From: a bacterium
Lineage (GTDB): Bacteria; Electryoneota; RPQS01
DNA length: 5,283 nucleotides
Assembly (NCBI GenBank): GCA_028711875.1
Contig: JAQTRJ010000186.1
Span: 1 to 5,283 of the forward strand
Direction of reading: 5' to 3'
Shown here: piece after piece, positions 1 to 5,283 of the stretch
Layout: each line of letters starts with the position of its first letter
Position numbering within the stretch: position 1 is the stretch's first letter
Program-made: the position numbers and the translations under genes
The notes under the pieces: model-generated
The model's database searches: none
What the model saw: only the letters and a program-made list of their open reading frames with translations
What the model was told of the DNA's origin: nothing

Positions 1-726
1 GGCGGCGGAGACCAGCCCGATTGCCCATTGACTGATGTTGAGAAGAACAGGATTGCTGGCTTCAACGGCCAATTCCACCGTGTCAATCAGCAGGTATCCG
101 CCGAAGAGCGCGAGCACCGTATCGGCAAAAACACCAATCGGGCGATCCGTACGGTATTTGTGCACAAAGAATGCCAGCAAAAAAACCAGAGAAACGCTAT
201 TTACCACAATCAGGGGCTTGCGAATGGGAAGATAGAGTGTGGCTGCACTTGCGGCTCCGGGCAGAGTCAGCAGCGCTTGCGGATTCCAGTGATAGGGCCA
301 AAACAACCAAACGTAGAGGGGCAAAACCACCAGCGAAGAGATCAGGTTAATCTCCCACCGTTTTTCATCATGAAAGACGTAATGCAGCAGGATTTTGCAG
401 ATAATCCACGTCAACAGCGCACGAGTCACGATGCTCGCCCAAACGTACGCCGCCATGCCCCCCTGCCAGTCCCATAAGTAGGTGCAGGTGAGAATTGTGG
501 GGGCGGAAAGAGCAAGAACGGCGAAAGCGATCCAGAATTGAAAAAAAATGCTCCGGAAGATCGTTTCCTGGCGATAGACCAGAAAACTCAGGAGCGACAA
601 GAACCCCAGCTGGACAATATTCAGAGTGAATCCGAAATTATGTCGCAGCTCGGGAAACGGCAGGAAAAAAAGCGAGTACCAAAGGAGCGCGGCAATTCCT
701 ATGGTGTAGACAACAAAAAGACCCAC
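1..726 (-). CDS. Polytopic integral membrane protein of unknown family, C-terminal part outside the window
   Basis: An uninterrupted minus-strand frame runs from a GTG at 726-724 to the left edge, giving 242 residues with no stop. The translation is strongly hydrophobic. Probable membrane segments lie near residues 3-23, 33-51, 59-80, 91-114, 126-144, 151-168, 171-189, 197-216 and 229 onward. Short charged loops separate them (RQETIFR at 52-58, HDEKRW at 119-124, HKYRTDR at 189-195). No signal peptide or catalytic motif is recognisable. It could be the membrane-sensor half of a signalling protein, or a transporter or enzyme with a soluble domain beyond the edge; I cannot choose. GTG 726 is picked because GGAGGT (735-730) precedes it, TM1 follows at once, and no ATG occurs before residue 91. 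The spacing of 4 nt after GGAGG is short. It lies 69 nt downstream of the small exported-protein gene, in the same frame and probably on the same transcript. A run of eight T in the coding strand (548-541) is read without a frameshift. Confidence 0.82.
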   Translation of the reverse strand, partial: MGLFVVYTIGIAALLWYSLFFLPFPELRHNFGFTLNIVQLGFLSLLSFLVYRQETIFRSIFFQFWIAFAVLALSAPTILTCTYLWDWQGGMAAYVWASIVTRALLTWIICKILLHYVFHDEKRWEINLISSLVVLPLYVWLFWPYHWNPQALLTLPGAASAATLYLPIRKPLIVVNSVSLVFLLAFFVHKYRTDRPIGVFADTVLALFGGYLLIDTVELAVEASNPVLLNISQWAIGLVSAA

Positions 727-768
727 CTTACCTCCACGATCCTGTGGCAGGTACTGTGGGCCCTTTCG
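714..768 (-). promoter_or_regulatory. Long hairpin burying the ribosome-binding site and GTG start of the membrane gene; possible attenuator or terminator
   Basis: Read on the minus strand, CCCAC (760-756) pairs with GTGGG (726-722), TACCT (753-749) with AGGTA (733-729), and CCAC (747-744) with GTGG (737-734). The loop is AGGATC. The interruptions are a symmetric AG/AG internal loop and one bulged G at 748. The base extends outward through 768-761 pairing with 721-714 (A-U, G-C and G-U pairs). The 3' arm contains the GGAGGT Shine-Dalgarno and the GTG start codon of the membrane gene. Directly after GTGGG comes TCTTTTTGTTG, which resembles the T-tract of an intrinsic terminator. The pairing is seen in the sequence. 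Whether it blocks translation, ends transcription, or both is inference. Confidence 0.6.
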
Positions 769-795
769 AAACTTACACGCGAAAAGTCGCGGCGA

Positions 796-963
796 TTACT
801 TCTTCGGGGGCGGTCCGGGCGGAATCACGGGGATCAGAGCGTCCGTGGTTCCCGTCGTGATCGCCGGGCTCGTACCTGCCGTAGGTACCACATTGGCAAA
901 AGACGTGCCCGCTACGCCAATCATGAAGAACAGCGCCATCGCCACGCACACGATTTTTTTCAT
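796..963 (-). CDS. Small secreted proline-rich protein, 55 aa
   Basis: The start is ATG at 963-961, because a perfect GGAGG (976-972) sits 8 nt upstream; a GTG at 978 would lie within that Shine-Dalgarno. The product has a textbook Sec signal peptide: MKK at the N-terminus, a hydrophobic core at residues 4-20 (IVCVAMALFFMIGVAGT), and Ser-Phe-Ala at 21-23, suiting signal peptidase I cleavage before Asn24. The predicted mature peptide is only 32 residues: Thr/Ala/Gly-rich, then IPPGPPPKK at the C-terminus. The sole cysteine (6) is in the signal core, and no lipobox is seen. A strong promoter lies upstream and the membrane gene follows 69 nt after the TAA. Possible roles are a secreted peptide, a partner of the membrane protein, or a leader peptide controlling it. 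I recognise no family. The promoter, Shine-Dalgarno and signal peptide together make it a convincing gene despite its size. Confidence 0.8.
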   Translation of the reverse strand: MKKIVCVAMALFFMIGVAGTSFANVVPTAGTSPAITTGTTDALIPVIPPGPPPKK

Positions 964-970
964 CTTAGCT

Positions 971-976
971 TCCTCC
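971..976 (-). promoter_or_regulatory. Shine-Dalgarno of the small secreted-protein gene
   Basis: On the minus strand the sequence reads GGAGGA, with GGAGG 8 nt before the ATG at 963. It decides the start, since the upstream in-frame GTG (978-976) overlaps it and has no ribosome-binding site of its own. Confidence 0.8.
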
Positions 977-1023
977 ACAGAGATGCAGTGATTGGACAGA
1001 CCCGCAGGTCATTAGTGCTGGAT

Positions 1024-1053
1024 AATATAAGCTCCCACACGGCACAGAGTCAA
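1024..1053 (-). promoter_or_regulatory. Sigma70-type promoter of the small secreted protein / membrane protein unit
   Basis: On the minus strand a -35 box TTGACT (1053-1048, 5/6 match) and a -10 box TATATT (1029-1024, 5/6) are separated by 18 bp. Transcription would begin near 1017, leaving a leader of about 54 nt with a small GACC/GGTC hairpin (1010-999) close to its 5' end. The surrounding DNA is AT-rich. This is a consensus-based call only. Confidence 0.6.
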
Positions 1054-1068
1054 GAGAATTCGTCAGCC

Positions 1069-1087
1069 TCTTCAAGCTCTTCTTCAA
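1069..1087. repeat. Two direct copies of TCTTCAA upstream of the leftward promoter
   Basis: TCTTCAA occurs at 1069-1075 and 1081-1087, a period of 12 bases. On the minus strand this is TTGAAGA twice, ending about 16 bases upstream of the TTGACT -35 box. It could be a tandem activator site, but short repeats in pyrimidine-rich DNA arise easily by chance. Confidence 0.3.
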
Positions 1088-1237
1088 CTTTTTGACTTTC
1101 AATCGTGTTTTTTGTTTCAGAATGCACCACAGGGAAAAAAAATAATCAACTACATATAATACAGCGGGATGCGATAATACGCTTCAGATTTCAACGCAAT
1201 TTCGCACAGCAGGACACCGCGAACAGGGATCATTATG

Positions 1238-1266
1238 TTGAAATGGCGAAGGGATTTGGCTATATT
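1238..1266 (+). promoter_or_regulatory. Candidate sigma70-type promoter for the prfA-prmC-CDF-tgt operon
   Basis: TTGAAA (1238-1243, 5/6 match to the -35 consensus), a 17-bp spacer and TATATT (1261-1266, 5/6) make a well-formed promoter. The start point would be near 1273, giving a leader of about 120 nt before prfA. It is the best rightward match in the intergenic region. Consensus call only. Confidence 0.5.
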
Positions 1267-1393
1267 GAGATGCTTCGATTCCATCCCGGAACTCCAGACT
1301 CTGTGACTAAGTGAAATTTTGGCAACGGGTTCTGGATTTTTCGGAGCCGGCGGATCATCGCGGAAAAAAGCCTGACAAAACTGTATTCATTTG

Positions 1394-2473
1394 ATGTTAA
1401 AAAACTTAGAGTCTATTGAGCAAAAATTCCGCGCACTACAGGCGGAACTCGCCAAGCCTGAGGTTTCATCCAACCTCCAGCTTGCCATGCCTCTCCTTAA
1501 AGAGCTTCGGGAACTCGAGCCTCTGGCGGAGAAGATTGCCGCCTATCGGGACTTGTGGCGGCAACTTGCAGGCGCACGTGGGATGGCACACGAAAGCGAT
1601 CCCGAGCTCAGGGCCCTGGTGGGCGATGAAACGGCACGTCTGGAGTCCGCCATCGCGTCCATGGAAGATGAGATTCGGTTACTGCTGATTCCCGAAGACC
1701 CCGCCGACAAACGCGATGCGATTCTCGAAATCCGCGCCGGTACCGGCGGCGAGGAAGCGGCCTTGTTCGCGGCGGATCTCTATCGCATGTATCAGAGATT
1801 CGCCGAAACGCACAAGTGGAAATGGGAACCGATCTCGCTCTCGGAAGCGGAAGCGGGCGGTTTCAAGGAAATCGTCGTGGAAGTGCGCGGGCAATCGGTG
1901 TATGGCGTCCTGAAATGGGAGAGCGGAGTTCACCGCGTCCAGCGCGTGCCGGTCACCGAAGCGCAAGGCCGAATTCACACGTCAGCCGCGACGGTGGCGG
2001 TGCTGCCCGAGGCCGAAGAAAAAGACGTGGAGATTCATCCGGATGATTTGCGGATTCAGGTCTATCGCTCGTCGGGCGCGGGCGGGCAGCACGTCAACAC
2101 CACCGATTCGGCGGTTCGCATCACGCATATTCCGAGCGGGATCGTCGTCGCCATTCAAGACGAGCGTTCGCAGATCAAGAATCGCGCGAAGGCCATGAAG
2201 GTGCTCACGGCCCGGCTCTTGGCGCGCACCCGCGAAGCGGAGGCCGCCAAAGTTTCGGCGTCACGGCGCAGTCAAGTAGGCAGCGGCGACCGTTCCGAAA
2301 AGATTCGGACTTACAATTTTCCTCAGAACCGGCTGACCGATCATCGCGTCAATCTCACTCTCTATAAGCTTGACCGAGTGATGGAAGGCGATCTCGACGA
2401 AATCATCGAAGCGCTGCGCATGGCCGATCGCGCGAATCGTTTGCAGGAACACGCGGAGACGACGGCCGAATGA
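1394..2473 (+). CDS. prfA: Peptide chain release factor 1 (RF1)
   Basis: RF1 recognises UAA and UAG in the ribosomal A site and triggers hydrolysis of peptidyl-tRNA. Counting from ATG 1394 the protein has 359 residues, the normal family length. An alpha-helical N-terminal domain (about 1-95) is followed by the conserved GTGGEEA (116-122). The codon-reading tripeptide is Pro-Val-Thr at 186-188, within [12 protein letters not shown]; this P-x-T identifies RF1, as RF2 has Ser-Pro-Phe. The catalytic Gly-Gly-Gln is at 230-232, followed by [13 protein letters not shown]. The family block [18 protein letters not shown] occupies 296-313. ATG 1394 gives the typical N-terminus [16 protein letters not shown] directly before it (1391) is also in frame, and a stop at 1373 bars anything earlier. 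Neither start has a visible Shine-Dalgarno. The stop overlaps the start of prmC as ATGA, so the two are probably translationally coupled. Confidence 0.97.
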   Translation: MLKNLESIEQKFRALQAELAKPEVSSNLQLAMPLLKELRELEPLAEKIAAYRDLWRQLAGARGMAHESDPELRALVGDETARLESAIASMEDEIRLLLIPEDPADKRDAILEIRAGTGGEEAALFAADLYRMYQRFAETHKWKWEPISLSEAEAGGFKEIVVEVRGQSVYGVLKWESGVHRVQRVPVTEAQGRIHTSAATVAVLPEAEEKDVEIHPDDLRIQVYRSSGAGGQHVNTTDSAVRITHIPSGIVVAIQDERSQIKNRAKAMKVLTARLLARTREAEAAKVSASRRSQVGSGDRSEKIRTYNFPQNRLTDHRVNLTLYKLDRVMEGDLDEIIEALRMADRANRLQEHAETTAE

Positions 2474-3363
2474 CGAACCGCGCATGGACGGTGATCGGAA
2501 TTCTGAGGGAAAGTGCCCGCTATCTCGAGGGCAAGGGCGTGGACAGCGCGCGCCGGAGCGCCGAACTTTTGCTGGGAAAAGCGCTCGGGCTGGGGCGCAT
2601 CGAGTTGTACTTGCAGCAGGATCGCCCCGTGACGGAAATCGAGTTGGCGGAGTTTCGCGAACTGGTGAAACGACGCGCGCACCGCGAACCGCTGCAGTAT
2701 ATTCTCGGCCGAGTGGAATTTTGCGGTCTGGACATCAACGTTGCTCCCGGTGTGTTGGTGCCGCGTCCCGAAACCGAGGAACTGGCGCTGCTGGCGGAAA
2801 AGGAGCTTAGGGAACTCGCGCCGGATCGAATTCGAATCCTTGACATTGGTACGGGCACCGGTTGTCTGGCGGTTTTTCTGGCTGCGCGGCTTGAAAACGC
2901 GCGCGTGGACGCGGTAGATATTGATCCCGTGGCCTGCGCATGCTCCGTAAGCAATGCGGAACGACATAGAGCGACGGATCGAGTGCAGGTGATTCAAGCC
3001 GATCTCTTTTCGGACGGATTCCTCGCGATGGTCACGCCGCCTTACGATGCGCTCGTGTCGAATCCGCCTTATGTCACGGCCGACGAGCACGATCGTCTCA
3101 TGCCCGAGGTGCGCGACTACGAGGCGCGGCACGCGCTCGTCGCCGAGCGGAACGGACTGGCATTTTACGATCGTCTGGCGGAACTTGTGCCGACGCTGCT
3201 GAAGCCCGGAGGACGATTTTTCGTCGAGATCGGCCGCGGGCAGGATCAGGCCATCTCGAGTATTCTGAACGGCGTCACCCCTGACCACGTGATCCTCGCC
3301 GACACGGCGGGCATTCCGCGGATGATTCGCGGCGTAACACGGGAGGAAATTCCAATTTGCTGA
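2470..3363 (+). CDS. prmC: Release factor glutamine N5-methyltransferase PrmC (HemK)
   Basis: PrmC uses S-adenosylmethionine to methylate the side-chain amide of the glutamine in the GGQ motif of RF1 and RF2, raising termination efficiency. This 297-residue protein is of usual size. It has a helical N-terminal substrate-binding domain (about 1-80, with [13 protein letters not shown] at 72-84), the family signature [11 protein letters not shown] (95-105), the SAM-binding loop LDIGTGTG (124-131), an acidic DID (150-152), and the catalytic NPPY (198-201) that holds the target amide. The usual Gly-Gly-rich segment after NPPY is diverged here ([12 protein letters not shown] at 207-218), with no loss of known catalytic residues. 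The ATG overlaps the prfA stop by 4 nt and has no clear Shine-Dalgarno, suggesting coupled translation. Its substrate is encoded immediately upstream. The last codons overlap the start of the CDF gene by 7 nt. Confidence 0.96.
   Translation: MTNRAWTVIGILRESARYLEGKGVDSARRSAELLLGKALGLGRIELYLQQDRPVTEIELAEFRELVKRRAHREPLQYILGRVEFCGLDINVAPGVLVPRPETEELALLAEKELRELAPDRIRILDIGTGTGCLAVFLAARLENARVDAVDIDPVACACSVSNAERHRATDRVQVIQADLFSDGFLAMVTPPYDALVSNPPYVTADEHDRLMPEVRDYEARHALVAERNGLAFYDRLAELVPTLLKPGGRFFVEIGRGQDQAISSILNGVTPDHVILADTAGIPRMIRGVTREEIPIC
3342..3346 (+). promoter_or_regulatory. Shine-Dalgarno of the CDF transporter gene, inside prmC
   Basis: GGAGG lies within the last codons of prmC, 10 nt before the TTG at 3357. 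It is the only strong Shine-Dalgarno at a junction of this operon and supports the TTG start over a later in-frame GTG at 3378. Confidence 0.65.
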
Positions 3364-4256
3364 CGGGCGCGCACAGCGTGGGCTATCGGCTGCGGGCGGC
3401 GCGAATCTCCATTGCCGCGGCCGCAATCATGGTCGTCGGCAAACTCGCGGCGGGCTTTCTTACGAATTCGCTGGCGATTTTTTCGGACGCCGGGCACTCC
3501 TCGGTGGACATGCTGGCCGCGATCATCAGTTTCATCGCCATCCGCAACGCTGGGAAACCGCCTGATCCCGACCATCATTACGGCCACGCGAAATTCGAGA
3601 GCCTTGGAGCGCTGATCGAGCTGGTTTTTCTGGTCGGACTCGGGATCGCCATCGTGGACAACGCTCTTGCGCGGCTGGCGGGCGGCACGCAGGAAATCCA
3701 ACTGAACGTCATCGGAATTCTGTTGATCGCGGCATCCTTCTCGGTGGACGTGTGGCGCACCGTTTCGCTGAACGTGGCGGCGCGTCGCTCCGGCAGCGAA
3801 GCGCTGGCGGCCAGCGCCACGCATTTTCTGGCCGACCTGCTGACCACGGTGGTCGTGATCGTCGGCATCGTCGCGACGGCGCTCGGCTTTCCGCGCGGCG
3901 ACAGTTTCGCGGCGCTTGGAATCGCGGCGGTGCTGGCCTATCTCAGTATCAGACTTGGCCGACGGATATTTTCGTCATTATCCGACCGCGCGCCGGCGGG
4001 ACTGGCCTCCGAAGTGGAAACGATTGTGTCGTCCGTCGAACATGTGATCGAGGTCCACGACATTCGCATTCGTCAGGCGGGATCGCAGATGTTCGCGGAA
4101 ATGCACGTATATCTTGACGCTCGCTTGTCGCTGGAAGCGGCGCATGACGTTCTCGATAACATCGAGCGCGTCTTGCAGGCGCGGTTTCCCACGCTGCATA
4201 TCGTGACTCATCCCGAGCCGTGGGGCGCGGACGTATCCGAAGCGCCGCCAACGTGA
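3357..4256 (+). CDS. Cation diffusion facilitator transporter, zinc-type (FieF/YiiP-like)
   Basis: CDF proteins are inner-membrane homodimers that export divalent metals in exchange for protons. This 299-residue protein has the full architecture: about six membrane helices in residues 15-205 and a cytoplasmic dimerisation domain (about 210-290). The transport site is formed by His47 and Asp51 in TM2 (SDAGHSSVD, 43-51) and His156 and Asp160 in TM5 (ATHFLAD, 154-160). This His/Asp set is typical of zinc or zinc/cadmium carriers, whereas E. coli YiiP has Asp at the first position. The YiiP second-site ligands align with Asp70, His73 and His77 in DPDHHYGHAKFE. The cytoplasmic metal-site histidines align with His234, His250, His263 and His285, with Glu287 where YiiP has Asp. 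Cobalt, iron or manganese cannot be excluded as substrates. Translation starts at TTG 3357 behind GGAGG (3342-3346), overlapping prmC by 7 nt. The stop shares one base with the tgt start (TGATG). Confidence 0.93.
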   Translation: MLTGAHSVGYRLRAARISIAAAAIMVVGKLAAGFLTNSLAIFSDAGHSSVDMLAAIISFIAIRNAGKPPDPDHHYGHAKFESLGALIELVFLVGLGIAIVDNALARLAGGTQEIQLNVIGILLIAASFSVDVWRTVSLNVAARRSGSEALAASATHFLADLLTTVVVIVGIVATALGFPRGDSFAALGIAAVLAYLSIRLGRRIFSSLSDRAPAGLASEVETIVSSVEHVIEVHDIRIRQAGSQMFAEMHVYLDARLSLEAAHDVLDNIERVLQARFPTLHIVTHPEPWGADVSEAPPT

Positions 4257-5283
4257 TGTCCGCCGTTTCTCCGTGCGCGCCGCACCCCTTTGCGATTCTC
4301 GCCGACGACCCATCGGGAACCCGCGCCCGCTATGGCCGGTTCGAGACGGATCATGGCGTTGTCGAGACGCCGTGCTTTTTCCCGGTGGGGACGACGGGAA
4401 CCGTTAAGACGCTGACGCCCGACGACCTCGCGTCAGCCGGTGTGAGCGCGATCCTTGCCAACACGTATCATCTCTATCTGCGGCCGGGAACGGATGTGCT
4501 GCAGGCGGCGGGCGGATTACATCGTTTCATGCGCTGGCCGCGGCCGATTCTCACCGATTCGGGCGGCTATCAGGTTTTTTCGCTGGCCGATTTGAAGCGC
4601 GTCCGCGAGACGGGCGTCGAGTTTCAGTCGCATCTGGACGGCAGCTATCACACGTTCACGCCGCAGCGTGTTCTTGAGATTCAGCGCGCCATCGGCAGCG
4701 ACATCATGATGGTTCTCGATCTGTGCGCTCCCTATCCGTGCTCGTTCGCGCAGGCCAAACAGTGGCACGAAACCACCGTTCGCTGGGCGGAGGACGCGCG
4801 CAAGGCGGAAGCGCAGCTGCCGGTTCTCTATGAACACCGACAGAATCTGTGGGCAATCATGCAGGGATCCGTGTTTCCCGAACTGCGTCGGGCCTCCGCC
4901 GAAGCGCTGGTCGAGCTCGATTTCCCCGGCTACGCAATCGGGGGGCTCGCCGTCGGCGAACCGAAAGCCGTTTTTCGGGAAATGGTTGAATTCTCGGCCC
5001 CGCTCCTGCCCGCGGATAAACCGCGCTACTTGATGGGCGTGGGTTTTCCGGAAGATCTGCTTTTCTGCATGGCGCGGGGCGTGGATTTTTTTGATTGCGT
5101 GCTGCCCACCCGCAACGGCCGCAACGGGACGGCATTCACGTGGAAAGGCAAGGTCATCGTGAAGGCGGCGCGCGAGCGAACGCGGTTCGAACCGATTGAT
5201 GACTCGTGCGACTGCTACACCTGCCGCACGTTTGATCGCGCCTATCTGCGGCACCTGTTCAACGCCGAGGAACTGCTCGCGCT
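4256..5283 (+). CDS. tgt: Queuine tRNA-ribosyltransferase (tRNA-guanine transglycosylase), 3' end outside the window
   Basis: Bacterial Tgt exchanges guanine 34 of tRNAs with GUN anticodons (Asp, Asn, His, Tyr) for preQ1, a late step in queuosine formation. The window holds 342 codons with no stop; by family length about 30-45 residues are missing. Motifs include NTYHLYLRPG (69-78), the general acid/base Asp101 in LTDSGGYQVFSL (99-110), base-recognition Asp155 and Cys157 in LDLCAPYP (154-161), Gln203 in MQGS, GGLAVGE (229-235), and the nucleophile Asp280 in FDCVLPTRNGRNG (279-291). Zinc ligands Cys318, Cys320 and Cys323 are present; the fourth, a histidine in this family, lies beyond the edge. 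Valine after GGLA fits a bacterial preQ1-using enzyme rather than a eukaryotic queuine enzyme. The ATG shares a base with the CDF stop and lacks a Shine-Dalgarno, so translation is probably by re-initiation. Confidence 0.96.
   Translation, partial: MSAVSPCAPHPFAILADDPSGTRARYGRFETDHGVVETPCFFPVGTTGTVKTLTPDDLASAGVSAILANTYHLYLRPGTDVLQAAGGLHRFMRWPRPILTDSGGYQVFSLADLKRVRETGVEFQSHLDGSYHTFTPQRVLEIQRAIGSDIMMVLDLCAPYPCSFAQAKQWHETTVRWAEDARKAEAQLPVLYEHRQNLWAIMQGSVFPELRRASAEALVELDFPGYAIGGLAVGEPKAVFREMVEFSAPLLPADKPRYLMGVGFPEDLLFCMARGVDFFDCVLPTRNGRNGTAFTWKGKVIVKAARERTRFEPIDDSCDCYTCRTFDRAYLRHLFNAEELLA

Larger units (their letters stand above)
964..1393. other. Divergent intergenic regulatory region
   Basis: This AT-rich stretch of about 430 bases lies between the leftward small-protein gene and the rightward prfA. 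It contains the leftward promoter (1024-1053), a likely rightward promoter (1238-1266), a paired TCTTCAA repeat (1069-1087) and an isolated perfect TATAAT (1155-1160) without a good -35. A 69-codon plus-strand frame (1105-1314) begins at a GTG with no Shine-Dalgarno and has an unconvincing composition, so I do not call it. I found no tRNA-like fold or clear terminator. Confidence 0.7.

Noticed and set aside
961..978. GTG at 978 as the start of the small secreted protein
   Set aside because: It overlaps the Shine-Dalgarno of ATG 963 and would place acidic residues ahead of the MKK of a clean signal peptide.
28..1095. Plus-strand open frames 28-477 and 538-1095
   Set aside because: They are antisense to the minus-strand membrane and small secreted genes. 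Their Gln/Asn/Arg-rich translations are what the complement of hydrophobic codons gives, and neither has a ribosome-binding site.
1092..1097. TTGACT on the plus strand as a -35 box for prfA
   Set aside because: No -10-like hexamer lies 15-19 bases downstream. The pair at 1238-1266 is far better.
1155..1160. Perfect TATAAT as a second prfA promoter
   Set aside because: The -35 position reads about GGGAAA and there is no extended -10 TG, so it was kept only as a remark in the intergenic entry.
1105..1314. Plus-strand frame of 69 codons in the intergenic region
   Set aside because: It starts at GTG with no Shine-Dalgarno, spans the predicted prfA promoter, and has no protein-like pattern.
2362..3426. 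Minus-strand frame of 354 codons antisense to prmC
   Set aside because: Its Arg/His/Gln/Ala-rich composition is typical of the complement of a GC-rich gene, and the plus-strand PrmC motifs account fully for the region.
4517..5254. Minus-strand frame of 245 codons antisense to tgt
   Set aside because: It lies opposite an intact Tgt with all visible catalytic and zinc residues, and there is no start signal.

Overview
The window comes from a bacterium with a fairly GC-rich genome and ordinary Shine-Dalgarno usage. It holds two divergently transcribed units separated by an AT-rich intergenic region of about 430 bases. No marker allows a firm phylum call. The proteins look Gram-negative-like and distant from the textbook model organisms, so an uncultured lineage is plausible, but this is only an impression. 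I see no mobile element, CRISPR array, tRNA or rRNA.

Left unit (minus strand, about 1-1053): a good sigma70-type promoter (TTGACT, 18 bp, TATATT) precedes a 55-codon gene for a secreted, proline-rich mini-protein. After a 69-nt spacer comes a polytopic membrane protein that runs off the left edge of the window, with 242 residues and about nine hydrophobic segments visible. The ribosome-binding site and GTG start of the membrane gene lie inside a long hairpin whose 3' arm ends in a T-run. The same element could therefore bury the start site, act as an attenuator or terminator, or both. This is the most interesting structure in the window. Neither protein resembles a family I can name.

Right unit (plus strand, about 1238-5283): a tightly packed run of four genes, prfA (release factor 1), prmC (the methyltransferase that modifies the release-factor GGQ glutamine), a zinc-type cation diffusion facilitator (CDF) transporter, and tgt (queuine tRNA-ribosyltransferase, cut off by the right edge). 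Every junction overlaps: ATGA, then 7 nt, then TGATG. This implies one mRNA with translational coupling. PrmC acts on the product of the gene before it. Tgt also serves translation, through tRNA wobble-base modification, and needs zinc, whereas the CDF exporter between prmC and tgt is an unusual partner. A plausible promoter (TTGAAA, 17 bp, TATATT) lies about 130 bases upstream of prfA, and prfA itself has no visible Shine-Dalgarno.
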